A stretch of 64,000 nucleotides of DNA from Paenibacillus antarcticus (GCF_001637225.1 NZ_LVJI01000006.1:184034-248033); one strand, 5' to 3'. Counted from the stretch's first letter, positions 8,302 through 20,197 are shown. Numbers and translations: made by a program. The notes: generated from the sequence alone by a model not told the origin.

Positions 8302-8786
8302 TTGGATCTTCATTTGGAAACTATAATCATATCTATTGTCTCATTTCTAGTTCTTTATTGGGCGCTTAGTAGATATGCTTTTGACAAGTTATTTAGCATT
8401 ATGGAGCAACGCCGTTTACTCGTTCTAAAACAATTAGAAGATGCTAAGAAAACACAGGAACAAGCAACTCAATATGTTGAAGATCAGAAGGCTGCGTTGA
8501 ATGAAGCTCGTAAAGAAGCTTATGAAATCGTAGAGCGCTCTAAACAGACAAGTAGTAAGCAAGCTGAACAGATTCTTGAAGAAGCTAGCAATGCTGTGGT
8601 ACGTCTCAAGTCTGAGGCTGTACGCGATATTGAAAGCGAAAAGAACAAGGCTGTCGAAGCATTGCGTAGCGAAATTGGTACGGTTTCTGTAAAAATCGCA
8701 TCCAAATTGCTTGAGAAAGAAGTCAATATGGATAATACGCAAGAGCAACTTGTTGACCAATACCTCAAAGAGGTAGGGGGCAAATC

Positions 8787-8790
<4 letters not shown>
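8302..8790 (+). CDS. atpF: F0F1 ATP synthase subunit b
   Basis: The 162-residue protein has one N-terminal membrane helix (about residues 6-24) followed by a long charged, Ala/Glu/Lys-rich coiled coil, the standard layout of subunit b, the peripheral stalk. I chose the TTG at 8302 because AAAGGAG (8287-8293) lies eight bases before it; a GTG at 8293 overlaps that ribosome binding site and is unlikely. The stop codon overlaps the atpH ATG (ATGA), so the two are translationally coupled. The 166-base gap from atpE is the longest between the F0 genes and is rich in hairpins. Confidence 0.93.
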
Positions 8791-10864
<2,074 letters not shown>

Positions 10865-10871
10865 ACATATA

Positions 10872-10902
10872 ACCGGGCCGTGAGGCTCGGTATCACTTTT
10901 TT
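10872..10902 (+). terminator. Terminator-like hairpin inside the atp operon, after atpA
   Basis: ACCGGGCC (10872-10879) pairs with GGCTCGGT (10884-10891) around a GTGA tetraloop, with one G-T wobble. Six Ts (10897-10902) follow after ATCAC. The stem starts seven bases after the atpA stop. The five-base gap before the T-run suggests partial termination or 3'-end protection of the upstream message rather than a full stop, since atpG, atpD and atpC lie downstream with no obvious promoter. Confidence 0.55.
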
Positions 10903-10916
10903 ATAAATGAACGAAC

Positions 10917-11070
10917 GCTTACGATGCAAGTATGACTTCGTCAAAACCCAGTTAACGCTTACGATGTAAGTATGACTTCGTCAAAGCCAAGTTAATGCTT
11001 GCGATGTAAGTACGACTTCGTCAAAACTAAGTTAATGCTTACGATGCTAGTTTTGACTTCGTCAAAACTT
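10917..11070 (+). repeat. Four 40-bp tandem repeats between atpA and atpG
   Basis: Units begin at 10917, 10957, 10997 and 11037 with an exact period of 40 bases. The shared core is GCTTACGATG, then a TATGACTTCGTCA-type segment, then a variant of AAAACCAAGTTAA. Every unit contains the small palindrome GAC-TTC-GTC. In the last unit the arms are longer, AGTTTTGAC and GTCAAAACT, making a 9-bp hairpin directly before the atpG ribosome binding site. There is no open frame conserved across units and no spacer, so it is neither a coding repeat nor a CRISPR array. Confidence 0.9.
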
Positions 11071-11085
11071 GAAGGTGGTGAAAAT

Positions 11086-11949
11086 ATGGCAAAAGGTTTA
11101 CGTGATATTAAACGTCAGATCAAGAGTGTACAGAGTACCAAACAGATCACTAAAGCAATGGAAATGGTAGCTGCTTCCAAGCTTAGAAGGGCACAAGAGA
11201 AGGCTGCTGCAGCCCGACCTTACTCGGATAAACTTAAAGAAGTAGTGTTCAGCATTGCGTCTGCTACGAAGGACATCAGTCATCCGATGTTTGAGAAGCG
11301 ACCTGTGAAGAAAACAGGTTATTTGGTTATTACTTCTGATCGTGGTCTTGCTGGCGGATATAATACAAATATTTTGAAAAAGGTAATGGTTACCATTGCT
11401 GAACGTCATCAGTCTAAAGACGAATACGAAATCTTCGTAATTGGTCGTAAAGGCCGTGAATATTTCCGTCGCAGAGAGCTTCCTGTGGTTGAAGACCTAA
11501 CAGACTTGTCTGACACGCCTTCGTTTGCAGATATCAAATCCATCGCTTATGCTGCAGTTCAACGTTTTGAATTGAGTCATATCGATGAATTGCATATTTG
11601 CTATAACCGGTTCGTGAATGCTTTGACACAGATTCCTGAAGTGGATCAGTTGTTGCCAATGATAACTCCGGAGAAGAGTTCTGCTGTAAGTGCGTCTTAT
11701 GAATATGAACCTTCCGCAAGTGCTGTATTGGAAGTACTTTTGCCGAAATATGCAGAGACACTCATCTTTACTGCCCTGTTAGATGGTAAAGCTAGTGAAT
11801 TGGGGTCGAAGATGACGGCCATGGGTAGCGCAACTAAGAACGCTACGAAGATGATCGGTGATCTACAATTGACCTATAACCGTGCTCGTCAAGCGGCAAT
11901 TACACAAGAAATTTCAGAGATTGTGGCTGGAGCAGATTCACAGTCCTAA
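11086..11949 (+). CDS. atpG: F0F1 ATP synthase subunit gamma
   Basis: The 287-residue protein has the gamma-subunit termini: the N-terminal helix beginning GLRDIKRQIKSVQSTKQITKAMEMVA and the C-terminal helix ending with NRARQAAITQEISEIVAGA. These two form the central rotating coiled coil. The ATG at 11086 follows GAAGGTGGTG (11071-11080). The frame is open further upstream through the 40-bp repeats, but that extension has no family match and is rejected. Its translation start lies just after the longest repeat hairpin. Confidence 0.95.
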   Translation: MAKGLRDIKRQIKSVQSTKQITKAMEMVAASKLRRAQEKAAAARPYSDKLKEVVFSIASATKDISHPMFEKRPVKKTGYLVITSDRGLAGGYNTNILKKVMVTIAERHQSKDEYEIFVIGRKGREYFRRRELPVVEDLTDLSDTPSFADIKSIAYAAVQRFELSHIDELHICYNRFVNALTQIPEVDQLLPMITPEKSSAVSASYEYEPSASAVLEVLLPKYAETLIFTALLDGKASELGSKMTAMGSATKNATKMIGDLQLTYNRARQAAITQEISEIVAGADSQS

Positions 11950-12025
11950 GATTCATTATCTATATAAATTTCGTACCACGGCCATATAGGGTATTTTAAG
12001 ATATAAACTTAAAGACGATGGCTGA

Positions 12026-13453
<1,428 letters not shown>

Positions 13454-13478
13454 ACTGTCTATGTTATTCTAATGCTTT

Positions 13479-13515
13479 TGAATAGCTAAGGATATGCTTT
13501 CGAAGTAGCTATTCA
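13479..13515 (+). repeat. Inverted repeat between atpD and atpC
   Basis: TGAATAGCTA (13479-13488) and TAGCTATTCA (13506-13515) are perfect reverse complements, 10 bp with a 17-base loop. A further GAATAGCTTTT follows just before the atpC ribosome binding site. No T-run follows the stem, so it is probably an mRNA structure. Confidence 0.55.
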
Positions 13516-13544
13516 CAGAATAGCTTTTAAGGAGGGGAATAGAT

Positions 13545-13955
13545 ATGAACACTTTTTTATTAGAAATCGTAACGCCGGATCGTTCAGCTTACTCTAGTGA
13601 GGTTAATGGCGTAAGCGTACGTGGAATTGAAGGCGATCTAGGTATATTACCTGGACACATCCCATTCATAACTCCTCTACAGGTAGCTCCGGTTAGAATT
13701 AAAATAGGTAATGAATATACCTCTATTGCAGTAAGTGGGGGTTTTGTGGAAGTACGTAAAGATAAAGTAGTTATTTTGGCGGAAAGTGCAGAGATTGAGA
13801 CTGATATTGATATTGAACGTGCAGTTGCTGCTAAAGAACGTGCAGAACGTCGTATAGTTGCTGTAAAAAGCAACCAAGCAGATATCGATTTTAAGCGTGC
13901 TGAACTTTCTCTAAAGAAAGCTATGAATCGGATTGAAGTACATTCCAAGAGATAA
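13545..13955 (+). CDS. atpC: F0F1 ATP synthase subunit epsilon
   Basis: The 136-residue protein has the N-terminal beta-sandwich of epsilon (SEVNGVSVRGIEGDLGILPGH and the following strands) and a C-terminal two-helix part rich in Ala, Arg and Lys (about residues 87-134). Epsilon inhibits ATP hydrolysis and couples rotation. The ATG follows AAGGAGGGG. It closes the operon, being followed by a strong terminator. Confidence 0.95.
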   Translation: MNTFLLEIVTPDRSAYSSEVNGVSVRGIEGDLGILPGHIPFITPLQVAPVRIKIGNEYTSIAVSGGFVEVRKDKVVILAESAEIETDIDIERAVAAKERAERRIVAVKSNQADIDFKRAELSLKKAMNRIEVHSKR

Positions 13956-13970
13956 GATATCTTTAAAGAA

Positions 13971-14005
13971 ACAGACAAGCTAGTTCTTAGCTTGTCTGTT
14001 TTTTT
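13971..14005 (+). terminator. Intrinsic terminator of the atp operon
   Basis: ACAGACAAGCTA (13971-13982) pairs with TAGCTTGTCTGT (13988-13999), followed by seven Ts. It is a perfect 12-bp stem with a short loop. Confidence 0.93.
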
Positions 14006-14178
14006 ATTACAAACAGCGGTTTAAATCACCTTAATACCAATTATTTATCATAAATAAATTAAAAAGTTACAAATAAAGCGTTTGCAAAAGTGGATTCTTT
14101 TGTCCTAGGCAAGTATGATGGAAGAGTCGTATAAATAGCGTTAAGAACTGGAATTCGGAAAGGATAAGATGAACCGGT

Positions 14179-14433
14179 ATGAATGAAGGGTTAAATACGG
14201 TTTCTGGTGCAGTAAGCGTTAGTGGATTGGTCTCGATTGTTGTATCGCTTTTTTGTATTTGGCTGTCATGGTGGGCTTTGCAGAATCTGAAGTTAGATCT
14301 TGTCATTCGCAATCCCCAAGGAACTCAAGGTAAGTTACTGCAGGTTCTTTTGGCCATCGTTCTAGGTCATTTTGTTGCTGGATTTCTGTTAGATTATTTG
14401 ACGTGGAGCCAAATGATACGTTATATGTTTTAA
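14179..14433 (+). CDS. ywzB: DUF1146 family membrane protein (YwzB-like)
   Basis: The 84-residue protein has two membrane segments (about residues 13-36 and 53-72) around a loop with NPQGTQGK. It resembles the DUF1146/YwzB family, whose genes lie between atpC and murA in Bacillus and relatives. No function is known. The ATG at 14179 has only a weak ribosome binding site (GGAAAGGATAAG). It lies about 170 bases after the atp terminator, so it is transcribed separately. The stretch from 14434 to 14744 is AT-rich and holds the murA promoter. Confidence 0.78.
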   Translation: MNEGLNTVSGAVSVSGLVSIVVSLFCIWLSWWALQNLKLDLVIRNPQGTQGKLLQVLLAIVLGHFVAGFLLDYLTWSQMIRYMF

Positions 14434-14638
14434 AGAGAACAGGATTGGTTATATAATCTTAGGATAATTTTTGAACGTATTAGTATTCCTTCTTATAACA
14501 ATCACTCTTGTCGAATAATAACTTTTTTTATGTCAACAATGGAAATAAGTAAATATTTCTTTTGAACCTTTTATGGACTTTCAACATAATGATAACTAAC
14601 TGTTAACTGAGATATCAATCTGTAACTTTAAAAAACGC

Positions 14639-14668
14639 TTGTACACGTGAAATAATCAATGCTATGAT
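14639..14668 (+). promoter_or_regulatory. Putative murA promoter
   Basis: TTGTAC (14639-14644) is spaced 18 bases from TATGAT (14663-14668), 76 bases before the murA ATG. The -10 matches five of six sigma-A positions and the -35 matches three. Confidence 0.45.
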
Positions 14669-14744
14669 GGAAGTTGGGAAAATAAGAGTGTATTTTCAGA
14701 AAGTTAGCATAAAAAGGAAAATTACGGACGCGGAGGGAATCAAG

Positions 14745-16097
14745 ATGAGCAAATTTATCGTCCGCGGTGGCAATAGATTGATCGGAAATGTTAAAGTTAG
14801 TGGGGCTAAAAACTCAGTTCTTCCGATCATCGCTGCCTCTCTATTAGGGGGAGAAGGGGAAAGCACGATTTATGACGCCCCCCCTCTAGACGATGTGTTT
14901 ACGATTACCAAAGTATTGGAATCGTTAGGTGTAAGTGTAAGCTACGACAACGAAGTATTACGCGTGAACGCGGAGCAAATCACAACTTGTGAGGCGCCAT
15001 ATGAGTATGTTCGTAAGATGCGGGCTTCCTTTCTAGTCATGGGTCCTTTATTAACTCGTATGGGTCATACTCGAATTTCTTTACCAGGTGGATGTGCTAT
15101 TGGTTCACGACCAATTGATCAGCACCTTAAAGGATTTGAAGCTCTTGGAGCAGAAATCAATCTTGGGCAAGGTTTTATTGAAGCCAAAAGTAACGGTAGA
15201 CTACGTGGCGCTAAGATTTATTTAGATGTCGCAAGCGTAGGAGCCACTGAAAATATTATGATGGCAGCTACGATGGCAGAAGGAACAACAGTTATCGAGA
15301 ATGCAGCAAAAGAACCTGAGATTGTTGATTTAGCGAATTACTTGAACAGTATGGGTGCCAAAGTTCGTGGTGCTGGTACAGGAGAAATTCGTATCGAAGG
15401 TGTCGAAAAAATGTATGGAGTGAAACATACTGTCATTCCTGACCGAGTTGAAGCAGGTACATACATGGTAGCTGCTGCGATTACTGGTGGGGATGTATAT
15501 GTAGAAGGTGCGATTGCGGATCATTTGGGTCCAGTCATCTCCAAGATGGAAGAGATGGGCGTGAAGATTGAACCAGATGAGAATGGTATTCGTGTTATTG
15601 CGAATCATCCATTACGTTCGGTGGATATCAAGACACTGCCTTATCCAGGGTTCCCTACAGATATGCAGTCACAAATGATGTCACTTTTACTTGTCTCGGA
15701 AGGCACTAGTGTCGTGACGGAGACGGTATTTGAGAATCGGTTCATGCATGTGGACGAATTTCAACATATGAATGCAGAAATCAAGGTAGAAGGCCGGTCA
15801 GCAATTATTACAGGTCGCGCTAAATTGAATGGTGCAAAAGTATGTGCAACAGATTTGCGTGCAGGTGCAGCACTAATCTTGCTTGGACTTGTAGCGAATG
15901 GTACGACTGAGGTCAGTGGTGTGCATCATATTGATCGTGGATATGTCCATATTGCAGAGAAGTTGTCAGCGTTAGGTGCTGATATTTGGCGAATTACGGT
16001 AGATGAGCCTGTATTGGAGCCTGTCTTAGAACATGCGGTTCAGCCGAAAGTGAAAGACGAAGTGAAACGTTTCTCAGCTCAACCGACTTGGGTATAA
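14745..16097 (+). CDS. murA: UDP-N-acetylglucosamine 1-carboxyvinyltransferase
   Basis: The 450-residue enzyme has the MurA active-site cysteine C117 in [14 protein letters not shown], the fosfomycin target, and the N-terminal [12 protein letters not shown] segment with the catalytic lysine. It adds enolpyruvate to UDP-GlcNAc, the first committed step of peptidoglycan synthesis in the cytoplasm. ATG 14745 follows GCGGAGGGA (14731-14739) and gives the family start MSKFIVRGG; the longer open frame has no support. The C-terminal 15-20 residues, after DEPVLEP, are a polar extension beyond the usual end of MurA. Order atpC-ywzB-murA-spoIID matches B. subtilis. Confidence 0.95.
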   Translation: MSKFIVRGGNRLIGNVKVSGAKNSVLPIIAASLLGGEGESTIYDAPPLDDVFTITKVLESLGVSVSYDNEVLRVNAEQITTCEAPYEYVRKMRASFLVMGPLLTRMGHTRISLPGGCAIGSRPIDQHLKGFEALGAEINLGQGFIEAKSNGRLRGAKIYLDVASVGATENIMMAATMAEGTTVIENAAKEPEIVDLANYLNSMGAKVRGAGTGEIRIEGVEKMYGVKHTVIPDRVEAGTYMVAAAITGGDVYVEGAIADHLGPVISKMEEMGVKIEPDENGIRVIANHPLRSVDIKTLPYPGFPTDMQSQMMSLLLVSEGTSVVTETVFENRFMHVDEFQHMNAEIKVEGRSAIITGRAKLNGAKVCATDLRAGAALILLGLVANGTTEVSGVHHIDRGYVHIAEKLSALGADIWRITVDEPVLEPVLEHAVQPKVKDEVKRFSAQPTWV

Positions 16098-16128
16098 TAT
16101 ATTAGGAATTCGTATACAGATTACTAAA

Positions 16129-16169
16129 CCAAAAAACGAGCCTTTAAGGCTTGGTTTTTGGTTTTTTTT
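16129..16169 (+). terminator. Intrinsic terminator after murA
   Basis: CCAAAAAACGAGCCT pairs imperfectly with AGGCTTGGTTTTTGG, with AGCCT/AGGCT as the core around a short TTA loop, and eight Ts follow. The AT-rich arms would also work in the reverse direction. Confidence 0.85.
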
Positions 16170-16298
16170 GCGTAGTCATTGTAAATCTCTTTCTCTCTCA
16201 AAATGGTTCTATCATATCTTTCGAATTCATATGTATAAGGTAGATAGAACGGAAAATCATAGGCATGTGATGTGAGCGAATGGAGGTTTGCCGTATAT

Positions 16299-17702
16299 AT
16301 GAAGGATCCGCGTCAGCAAATAAAGATTTCGATAGAACCATTACGAAACGACAGGTTGTCCCAAGATGTGACACCTTCGGCGTCACAGGATCATCTCTCC
16401 TTAGTACCACCTACGACACCACTATTAGCTAATACACCAGAGGAATTTCATGAAATCTCTTCAACGGAAGCTACTCGTAAATCGCCAACACCTATGCAAG
16501 ATCTTCAAGGGTATGGACAAATACCAGAGGAACGTGGTGAACTCGAATCAGCGACAGCAGACAAGGTAGTCTCTTCTATAGCTAGATTCAACGTGCGTAA
16601 TAAGCGTCTTGTCTTTGGTCGGCGTATCCGAAGGCGCGCTATCAAATCGTCTAAACGACGTGTTCCAACCGCAATATGGGCTACGGCGGTGCTACTTGCG
16701 CTCGCACTATTGTTACCGGTGATAGTGGTGTTGTTACGCCATCAGCCCATATCCCTTCCCACACCGAAGCAACCGGTAGTGGTTCCATCTCCATCACCTC
16801 CCTCGGTAGCAGAGGAGGAACCTCAGGTATCTGTTTATTTGTCCAAGCTGGGTCAAATAGAGACCCTTTCACTTGAAGACTATGTGATTGGCGTTGTCGC
16901 AGCAGAGATGCCAGCACAATTTGAGAGTGCTGCACTAACAGCTCAGGCCATTGCTGCCCGAACATTTATTGTGCAACGACTTTTTACTAATGATAAGAGT
17001 GGTGTTCCGATAGAAGGTGCAGATGTAACAGATACGGTAGCCCATCAGGCTTATATATCTAAAGAAATACTAGAGAAAGAATGGAAGAGTAATGGGAAGT
17101 CAGTTGACCTAGCTAAATTGCAGCGTGCCGTGCAGGATAGTCGCAATATTATAATGACGTATAAAGGTAAGCCGATCACTGCATCATTTTTCTCTACTAG
17201 CAATGGGTATACTGAGAATTCAGAAGATTACTGGAAGACTTCAATTCCTTACTTGCGTAGTGTATCAAGCCCATGGGATCAGACAATCGCCCCAGGTTAC
17301 AAAAAGACACTCACCATAAGTAAGAAGCAATTTTTAAGTGATTTAGGGCTATCGAATATTGCTATACCAACAATGAAGAGTGCTAGTTCTTCGCTCAACT
17401 CTCTTATTCATATTCTTTCAACAACAGAAGGTCATCGGATAAAAGAATTGAAAATTGGGGGTGTTATCTTTAGTGGTAGGGAAGTTCGAGAGAAGCTCGG
17501 GCTACGTTCAAGCCAGTTCTCTTGGGTGGAATCAGGGGATGATATTGTCTTTACCACCTACGGTTACGGGCACGGCGTAGGGATGAGTCAATGGGGTGCG
17601 AATGGGATGGCTAAGGAAGGGTATACAGCTTCTCAAATTCTCAAACACTACTATACGGGGATAGACTTTCAACAAGTTACTAAACTACTCGCAAAAAAAT
17701 AA
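16299..17702 (+). CDS. spoIID: Stage II sporulation protein D (SpoIID) with long cytoplasmic N-terminus
   Basis: SpoIID is a lytic transglycosylase needed for engulfment. The C-terminal part (about residues 185-460) has the family landmarks: LEDYVIGVVAAEMPAQF with the catalytic glutamate region, ALTAQAIAARTF, and GYGHGVGMSQWGANGMA. One membrane segment lies at about 125-147. Compared with the 343-residue B. subtilis protein, this 467-residue protein has an extra N-terminal polar, Ser/Thr/Pro-rich tail of about 100 residues followed by a very basic stretch (100-122), which should face the mother-cell cytoplasm. I chose ATG 16299 after GGAGG at 16282-16286; GTG 16272 is possible but lacks a ribosome binding site. 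Confidence 0.92.
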   Translation: MKDPRQQIKISIEPLRNDRLSQDVTPSASQDHLSLVPPTTPLLANTPEEFHEISSTEATRKSPTPMQDLQGYGQIPEERGELESATADKVVSSIARFNVRNKRLVFGRRIRRRAIKSSKRRVPTAIWATAVLLALALLLPVIVVLLRHQPISLPTPKQPVVVPSPSPPSVAEEEPQVSVYLSKLGQIETLSLEDYVIGVVAAEMPAQFESAALTAQAIAARTFIVQRLFTNDKSGVPIEGADVTDTVAHQAYISKEILEKEWKSNGKSVDLAKLQRAVQDSRNIIMTYKGKPITASFFSTSNGYTENSEDYWKTSIPYLRSVSSPWDQTIAPGYKKTLTISKKQFLSDLGLSNIAIPTMKSASSSLNSLIHILSTTEGHRIKELKIGGVIFSGREVREKLGLRSSQFSWVESGDDIVFTTYGYGHGVGMSQWGANGMAKEGYTASQILKHYYTGIDFQQVTKLLAKK

Positions 17703-17714
17703 TATAAACAAAAG

Positions 17715-17743
17715 GTATAAAAGAGTTCTTCTCGGTAACAATG
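17715..17743 (+). promoter_or_regulatory. Possible sigma-F promoter of spoIIQ
   Basis: GTATA (17715-17719) and GGTAACAATG (17734-17743) match the sigma-F -35 and -10 patterns (GYWTA and GGNNANAHTR). The spacer is 14 bases, slightly short, and the start point would lie close to the ribosome binding site, so this is tentative. B. subtilis spoIIQ is sigma-F-dependent. Confidence 0.38.
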
Positions 17744-17761
17744 GTTACTGAGGTGATAACT

Positions 17762-18499
17762 ATGAATGAACAAAACAAAAATCAATCGAATGGAGAAACT
17801 CCTAAACCATTAAAGGGAGGGCCGATTAATCAGCCATCTTCATGGAAAAGGTTGTTGTCAAAACGTTGGGTATACCCAGCAGTGTATATGGCAGCAATCG
17901 CAATTATACTAACTTTAGTGTGGGTCTATCAGGATTCCAGTCAGAAAGCACTTAACTCAGACCCTACTACAGTATCTGAAAGTCTAGTCTCAAAAGATAC
18001 TGAAGTCGGTATAAACAAGTTGGACCCGGACGCGCTAGAAGTGATCGCTAAGGCAGAGACAATTGCATGGCCTGTAAGTAATGCCAAAGAAGTTAATGTT
18101 GTGAAACCGTTCTATGATCCAAAGGGTACCGATGAGAATCATCTAGAAGCTATGGTTCAATATAAGGATACCTTTGTAACGAACACAGGGTTAGATCTAG
18201 CTCGTGAGGATGATAAGCCGTTTGAAGTTAAAGCTGCACTTAGTGGGAAAGTTACTCGTGTAGAGAAACACCCATTAATGGGTAACGTGGTAGAAGTCAC
18301 TCATGCAAGTAACTTGAAGACAGTGTATCAAAGTCTAACGGATACTAAAGTTAAGCTAGGGGAAGAAGTAATTCAAGGAGCTACGATTGCAACAGCTGGA
18401 CGTAGTGAGATGGAGAGCAGTCTTGGTAACCACGTGCACTTTGAAGTGTACGACAACGAGGTACTGGTCAATCCTGCAGAATTACTTCCTGTGAAATAA
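17762..18499 (+). CDS. spoIIQ: Stage II sporulation protein Q (SpoIIQ), degenerate M23 domain
   Basis: The 245-residue protein has a basic N-terminus, one membrane helix (about 37-56) and an extracytoplasmic M23/LytM domain (about 125-240). SpoIIQ in the forespore membrane docks SpoIIIAH across the engulfing septum. The HxGxD metal motif reads NTGLD, with Asn141 in place of the first His. NHVHFEV keeps the second His pair (H224, H226), and the usual YAHL catalytic segment reads YQSL. It is therefore probably not an active peptidase, like B. subtilis SpoIIQ. I chose ATG 17762 after GAGGTG (17750-17755). It directly follows spoIID. Confidence 0.9.
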   Translation: MNEQNKNQSNGETPKPLKGGPINQPSSWKRLLSKRWVYPAVYMAAIAIILTLVWVYQDSSQKALNSDPTTVSESLVSKDTEVGINKLDPDALEVIAKAETIAWPVSNAKEVNVVKPFYDPKGTDENHLEAMVQYKDTFVTNTGLDLAREDDKPFEVKAALSGKVTRVEKHPLMGNVVEVTHASNLKTVYQSLTDTKVKLGEEVIQGATIATAGRSEMESSLGNHVHFEVYDNEVLVNPAELLPVK

Positions 18500-18548
18500 A
18501 TAAAGAAATTTAGTTCGGATGAGTTCGATTAAATGGTGAATTAACCGG

Positions 18549-18575
18549 AAAAGACAGGGGAAACCCTGTCTTTTT
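18549..18575 (+). terminator. Intrinsic terminator after spoIIQ
   Basis: AAAAGACAGGG (18549-18559) pairs with CCCTGTCTTTT (18564-18574) around a GAAA tetraloop, followed by T. Confidence 0.92.
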
Positions 18576-18654
18576 GATGTTTTGAAATGACATCTTAAAT
18601 AACATGTCCACAAAATAAATGAGCATGGCCAAGCTTGTCAAGAACTTAAACTGC

Positions 18655-18681
18655 GAATATATAGGCACGCCCCTCATATAA
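18655..18681 (+). promoter_or_regulatory. Putative sigma-E promoter of spoIIID
   Basis: GAATATA (18655-18661) matches six of seven positions of the sigma-E -35 pattern KMATATT, and CATATAAT (18674-18681) matches seven of eight of the -10 pattern CATACAHT, with a 12-base spacer. B. subtilis spoIIID is transcribed by sigma-E in the mother cell, which supports the reading. Confidence 0.55.
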
Positions 18682-18715
18682 TGTACCAAACTATCCACAG
18701 TAAGGAGGCGGGGGC

Positions 18716-19003
18716 GTGCACGATTACATTAAGGAGCGAACGATCAAGATTGGTCGTTGTATCGTGGAGACTAGGCAGACGGTCCGAACCATTGCGAAGG
18801 AATTTGGCGTATCGAAGAGTACGGTGCATAAAGATTTAACGGAACGACTGCCGGAGATCAATCCCGATCTAGCTGATCAAGTGAAGCACATTCTCGAGTA
18901 CCACAAATCAATCCGCCATCTTAGGGGAGGAGAAGCCACCAAAATCAAGTATAAAAAAACGAATAACAAGAAAAGAGAGGTCGTCGGTACAGCGAAATCG
19001 TAA
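18716..19003 (+). CDS. spoIIID: Sporulation transcriptional regulator SpoIIID
   Basis: The 95-residue protein begins MHDYIKERTIKIG and has a helix-turn-helix at about residues 22-45 (TVRTIAKEFGVSKSTVHKDL), then a basic C-terminal helix and a Lys-rich tail, as in SpoIIID (93 residues in B. subtilis). It is a DNA-binding regulator of mother-cell genes between sigma-E and sigma-K. The start is GTG 18716 after TAAGGAGG (18701-18708), an unusual but well-supported start. It lies alone upstream of mbl, the same order as in B. subtilis. Confidence 0.95.
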   Translation: MHDYIKERTIKIGRCIVETRQTVRTIAKEFGVSKSTVHKDLTERLPEINPDLADQVKHILEYHKSIRHLRGGEATKIKYKKTNNKKREVVGTAKS

Positions 19004-19124
19004 TATGTAGTTAGACATAGATATTCCCCGTTGAATCCATCCCCTGAAGTATGATATGTTAAAAGATGGTATAGGGTCGAATCGTGTCTCTTACCATAAA
19101 ATAACACTTTGGGGGCTCTTCATG

Positions 19125-20123
19125 ATGTTAAGCAAGGATATTGGAATAGATCTCGGCACGGCGAATGTGCTCATTTACGTCAAAGGGAGGGGTGTGGTTT
19201 TAAACGAACCTTCGGTTGTGACGATTGAAAGGGATACCAAGAAAGTTCTTGCTGTCGGGGAAGATGCACGCCGTATGATTGGACGCACTCCGGGCAATAT
19301 CGTGGCGATTCGTCCGTTGCGTGATGGGGTCATTGCTGATTTTGAAGTAACTGAGATGATGCTTAAGTATTTTATCGACCGCGTGGGGGGACGTACCTGG
19401 TATAGTCGCCCTCGTATACTCATTTGCGCACCAACCAACATTACTTCCGTAGAACAGAAGTCTATTCGCGAAGCAGCTGAACGAAGCGGAGCGAAAGAAG
19501 TGTATCTAGAAGAAGAACCTAAAGCGGCAGCCATTGGTGCCGGGATGAATATATATGAGCCGAGTGGTAACATGGTTATCGATATCGGCGGCGGAACGAC
19601 GGATGTTGCTGTTATTTCCATGGGAGATATCGTTACCGCATCTTCTCTTAAAGTAGCAGGGGACAAGTTCGATGAGGCTATTACCAAGTACATAAAGAAT
19701 AAATATAAGTTGCTCATTGGAGAGCGTACAGCTGAAGACATTAAGGTGAATATCGGAACTGTACGCCCAACTGGACGTAAGGCAGAGATGGATATCCGTG
19801 GAAGAGATATGGTATCTGGACTTCCCCTAACGATTACTGTATCTTCTGGCGAGGTACAAGAGGCGCTATGGGATCCGATTTCCTCGATTGTTTTAGCAGC
19901 TAAATCCGTACTAGAACGTACACCGCCAGAGTTGTCTGCGGATATTATAGATAGAGGGGTCATCCTGACCGGCGGAGGAGCATTATTGAACGGACTAGAT
20001 GAATTGTTGTCTGATGAATTACGTGTCCCTGTATGGGTAGCGGAGGACCCGATGCACTGTGTTGTCAAAGGTACAGGTATTATGCTGGACAATTTAGATA
20101 AAGTCATTAAGAAAAGGTTCTAA
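19125..20123 (+). CDS. mbl: MreB-like cytoskeletal protein Mbl
   Basis: The 332-residue actin-like protein has the phosphate-1 loop DIGIDLGTANVLIYVKG, the phosphate-2 loop DIGGGTTDVAVIS and the adenosine motif LTGGGALLNGL. MreB/Mbl filaments guide lateral cell-wall synthesis at the membrane. The location after spoIIID and before flhO marks it as the Mbl paralogue. ATG 19125 is preceded by GGGGG at 19111-19115; ATG 19122 is equally possible. A long open frame upstream lacks a ribosome binding site. A 310-codon frame on the opposite strand (19175-20107) is a shadow of this gene. Confidence 0.94.
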   Translation: MLSKDIGIDLGTANVLIYVKGRGVVLNEPSVVTIERDTKKVLAVGEDARRMIGRTPGNIVAIRPLRDGVIADFEVTEMMLKYFIDRVGGRTWYSRPRILICAPTNITSVEQKSIREAAERSGAKEVYLEEEPKAAAIGAGMNIYEPSGNMVIDIGGGTTDVAVISMGDIVTASSLKVAGDKFDEAITKYIKNKYKLLIGERTAEDIKVNIGTVRPTGRKAEMDIRGRDMVSGLPLTITVSSGEVQEALWDPISSIVLAAKSVLERTPPELSADIIDRGVILTGGGALLNGLDELLSDELRVPVWVAEDPMHCVVKGTGIMLDNLDKVIKKRF

Positions 20124-20197
20124 CCCACCGATATATAACTTAGAAGAATAATAAATTTAAGTAGTAACGATAGATGCTAGAAAGGGGAATTTCCTTT

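Noticed and set aside
10917..11070. CRISPR array
   Set aside because: The units are directly adjacent, with no unique spacers and no cas genes nearby.
10999..11085. Upstream extension of atpG through the 40-bp repeats
   Set aside because: It has no family match, while ATG 11086 has a ribosome binding site and gives the usual gamma-subunit N-terminus.
19175..20107. 310-codon open frame on the - strand opposite mbl
   Set aside because: Shadow of the strongly conserved Mbl coding sequence; composition is not protein-like and there is no ribosome binding site.
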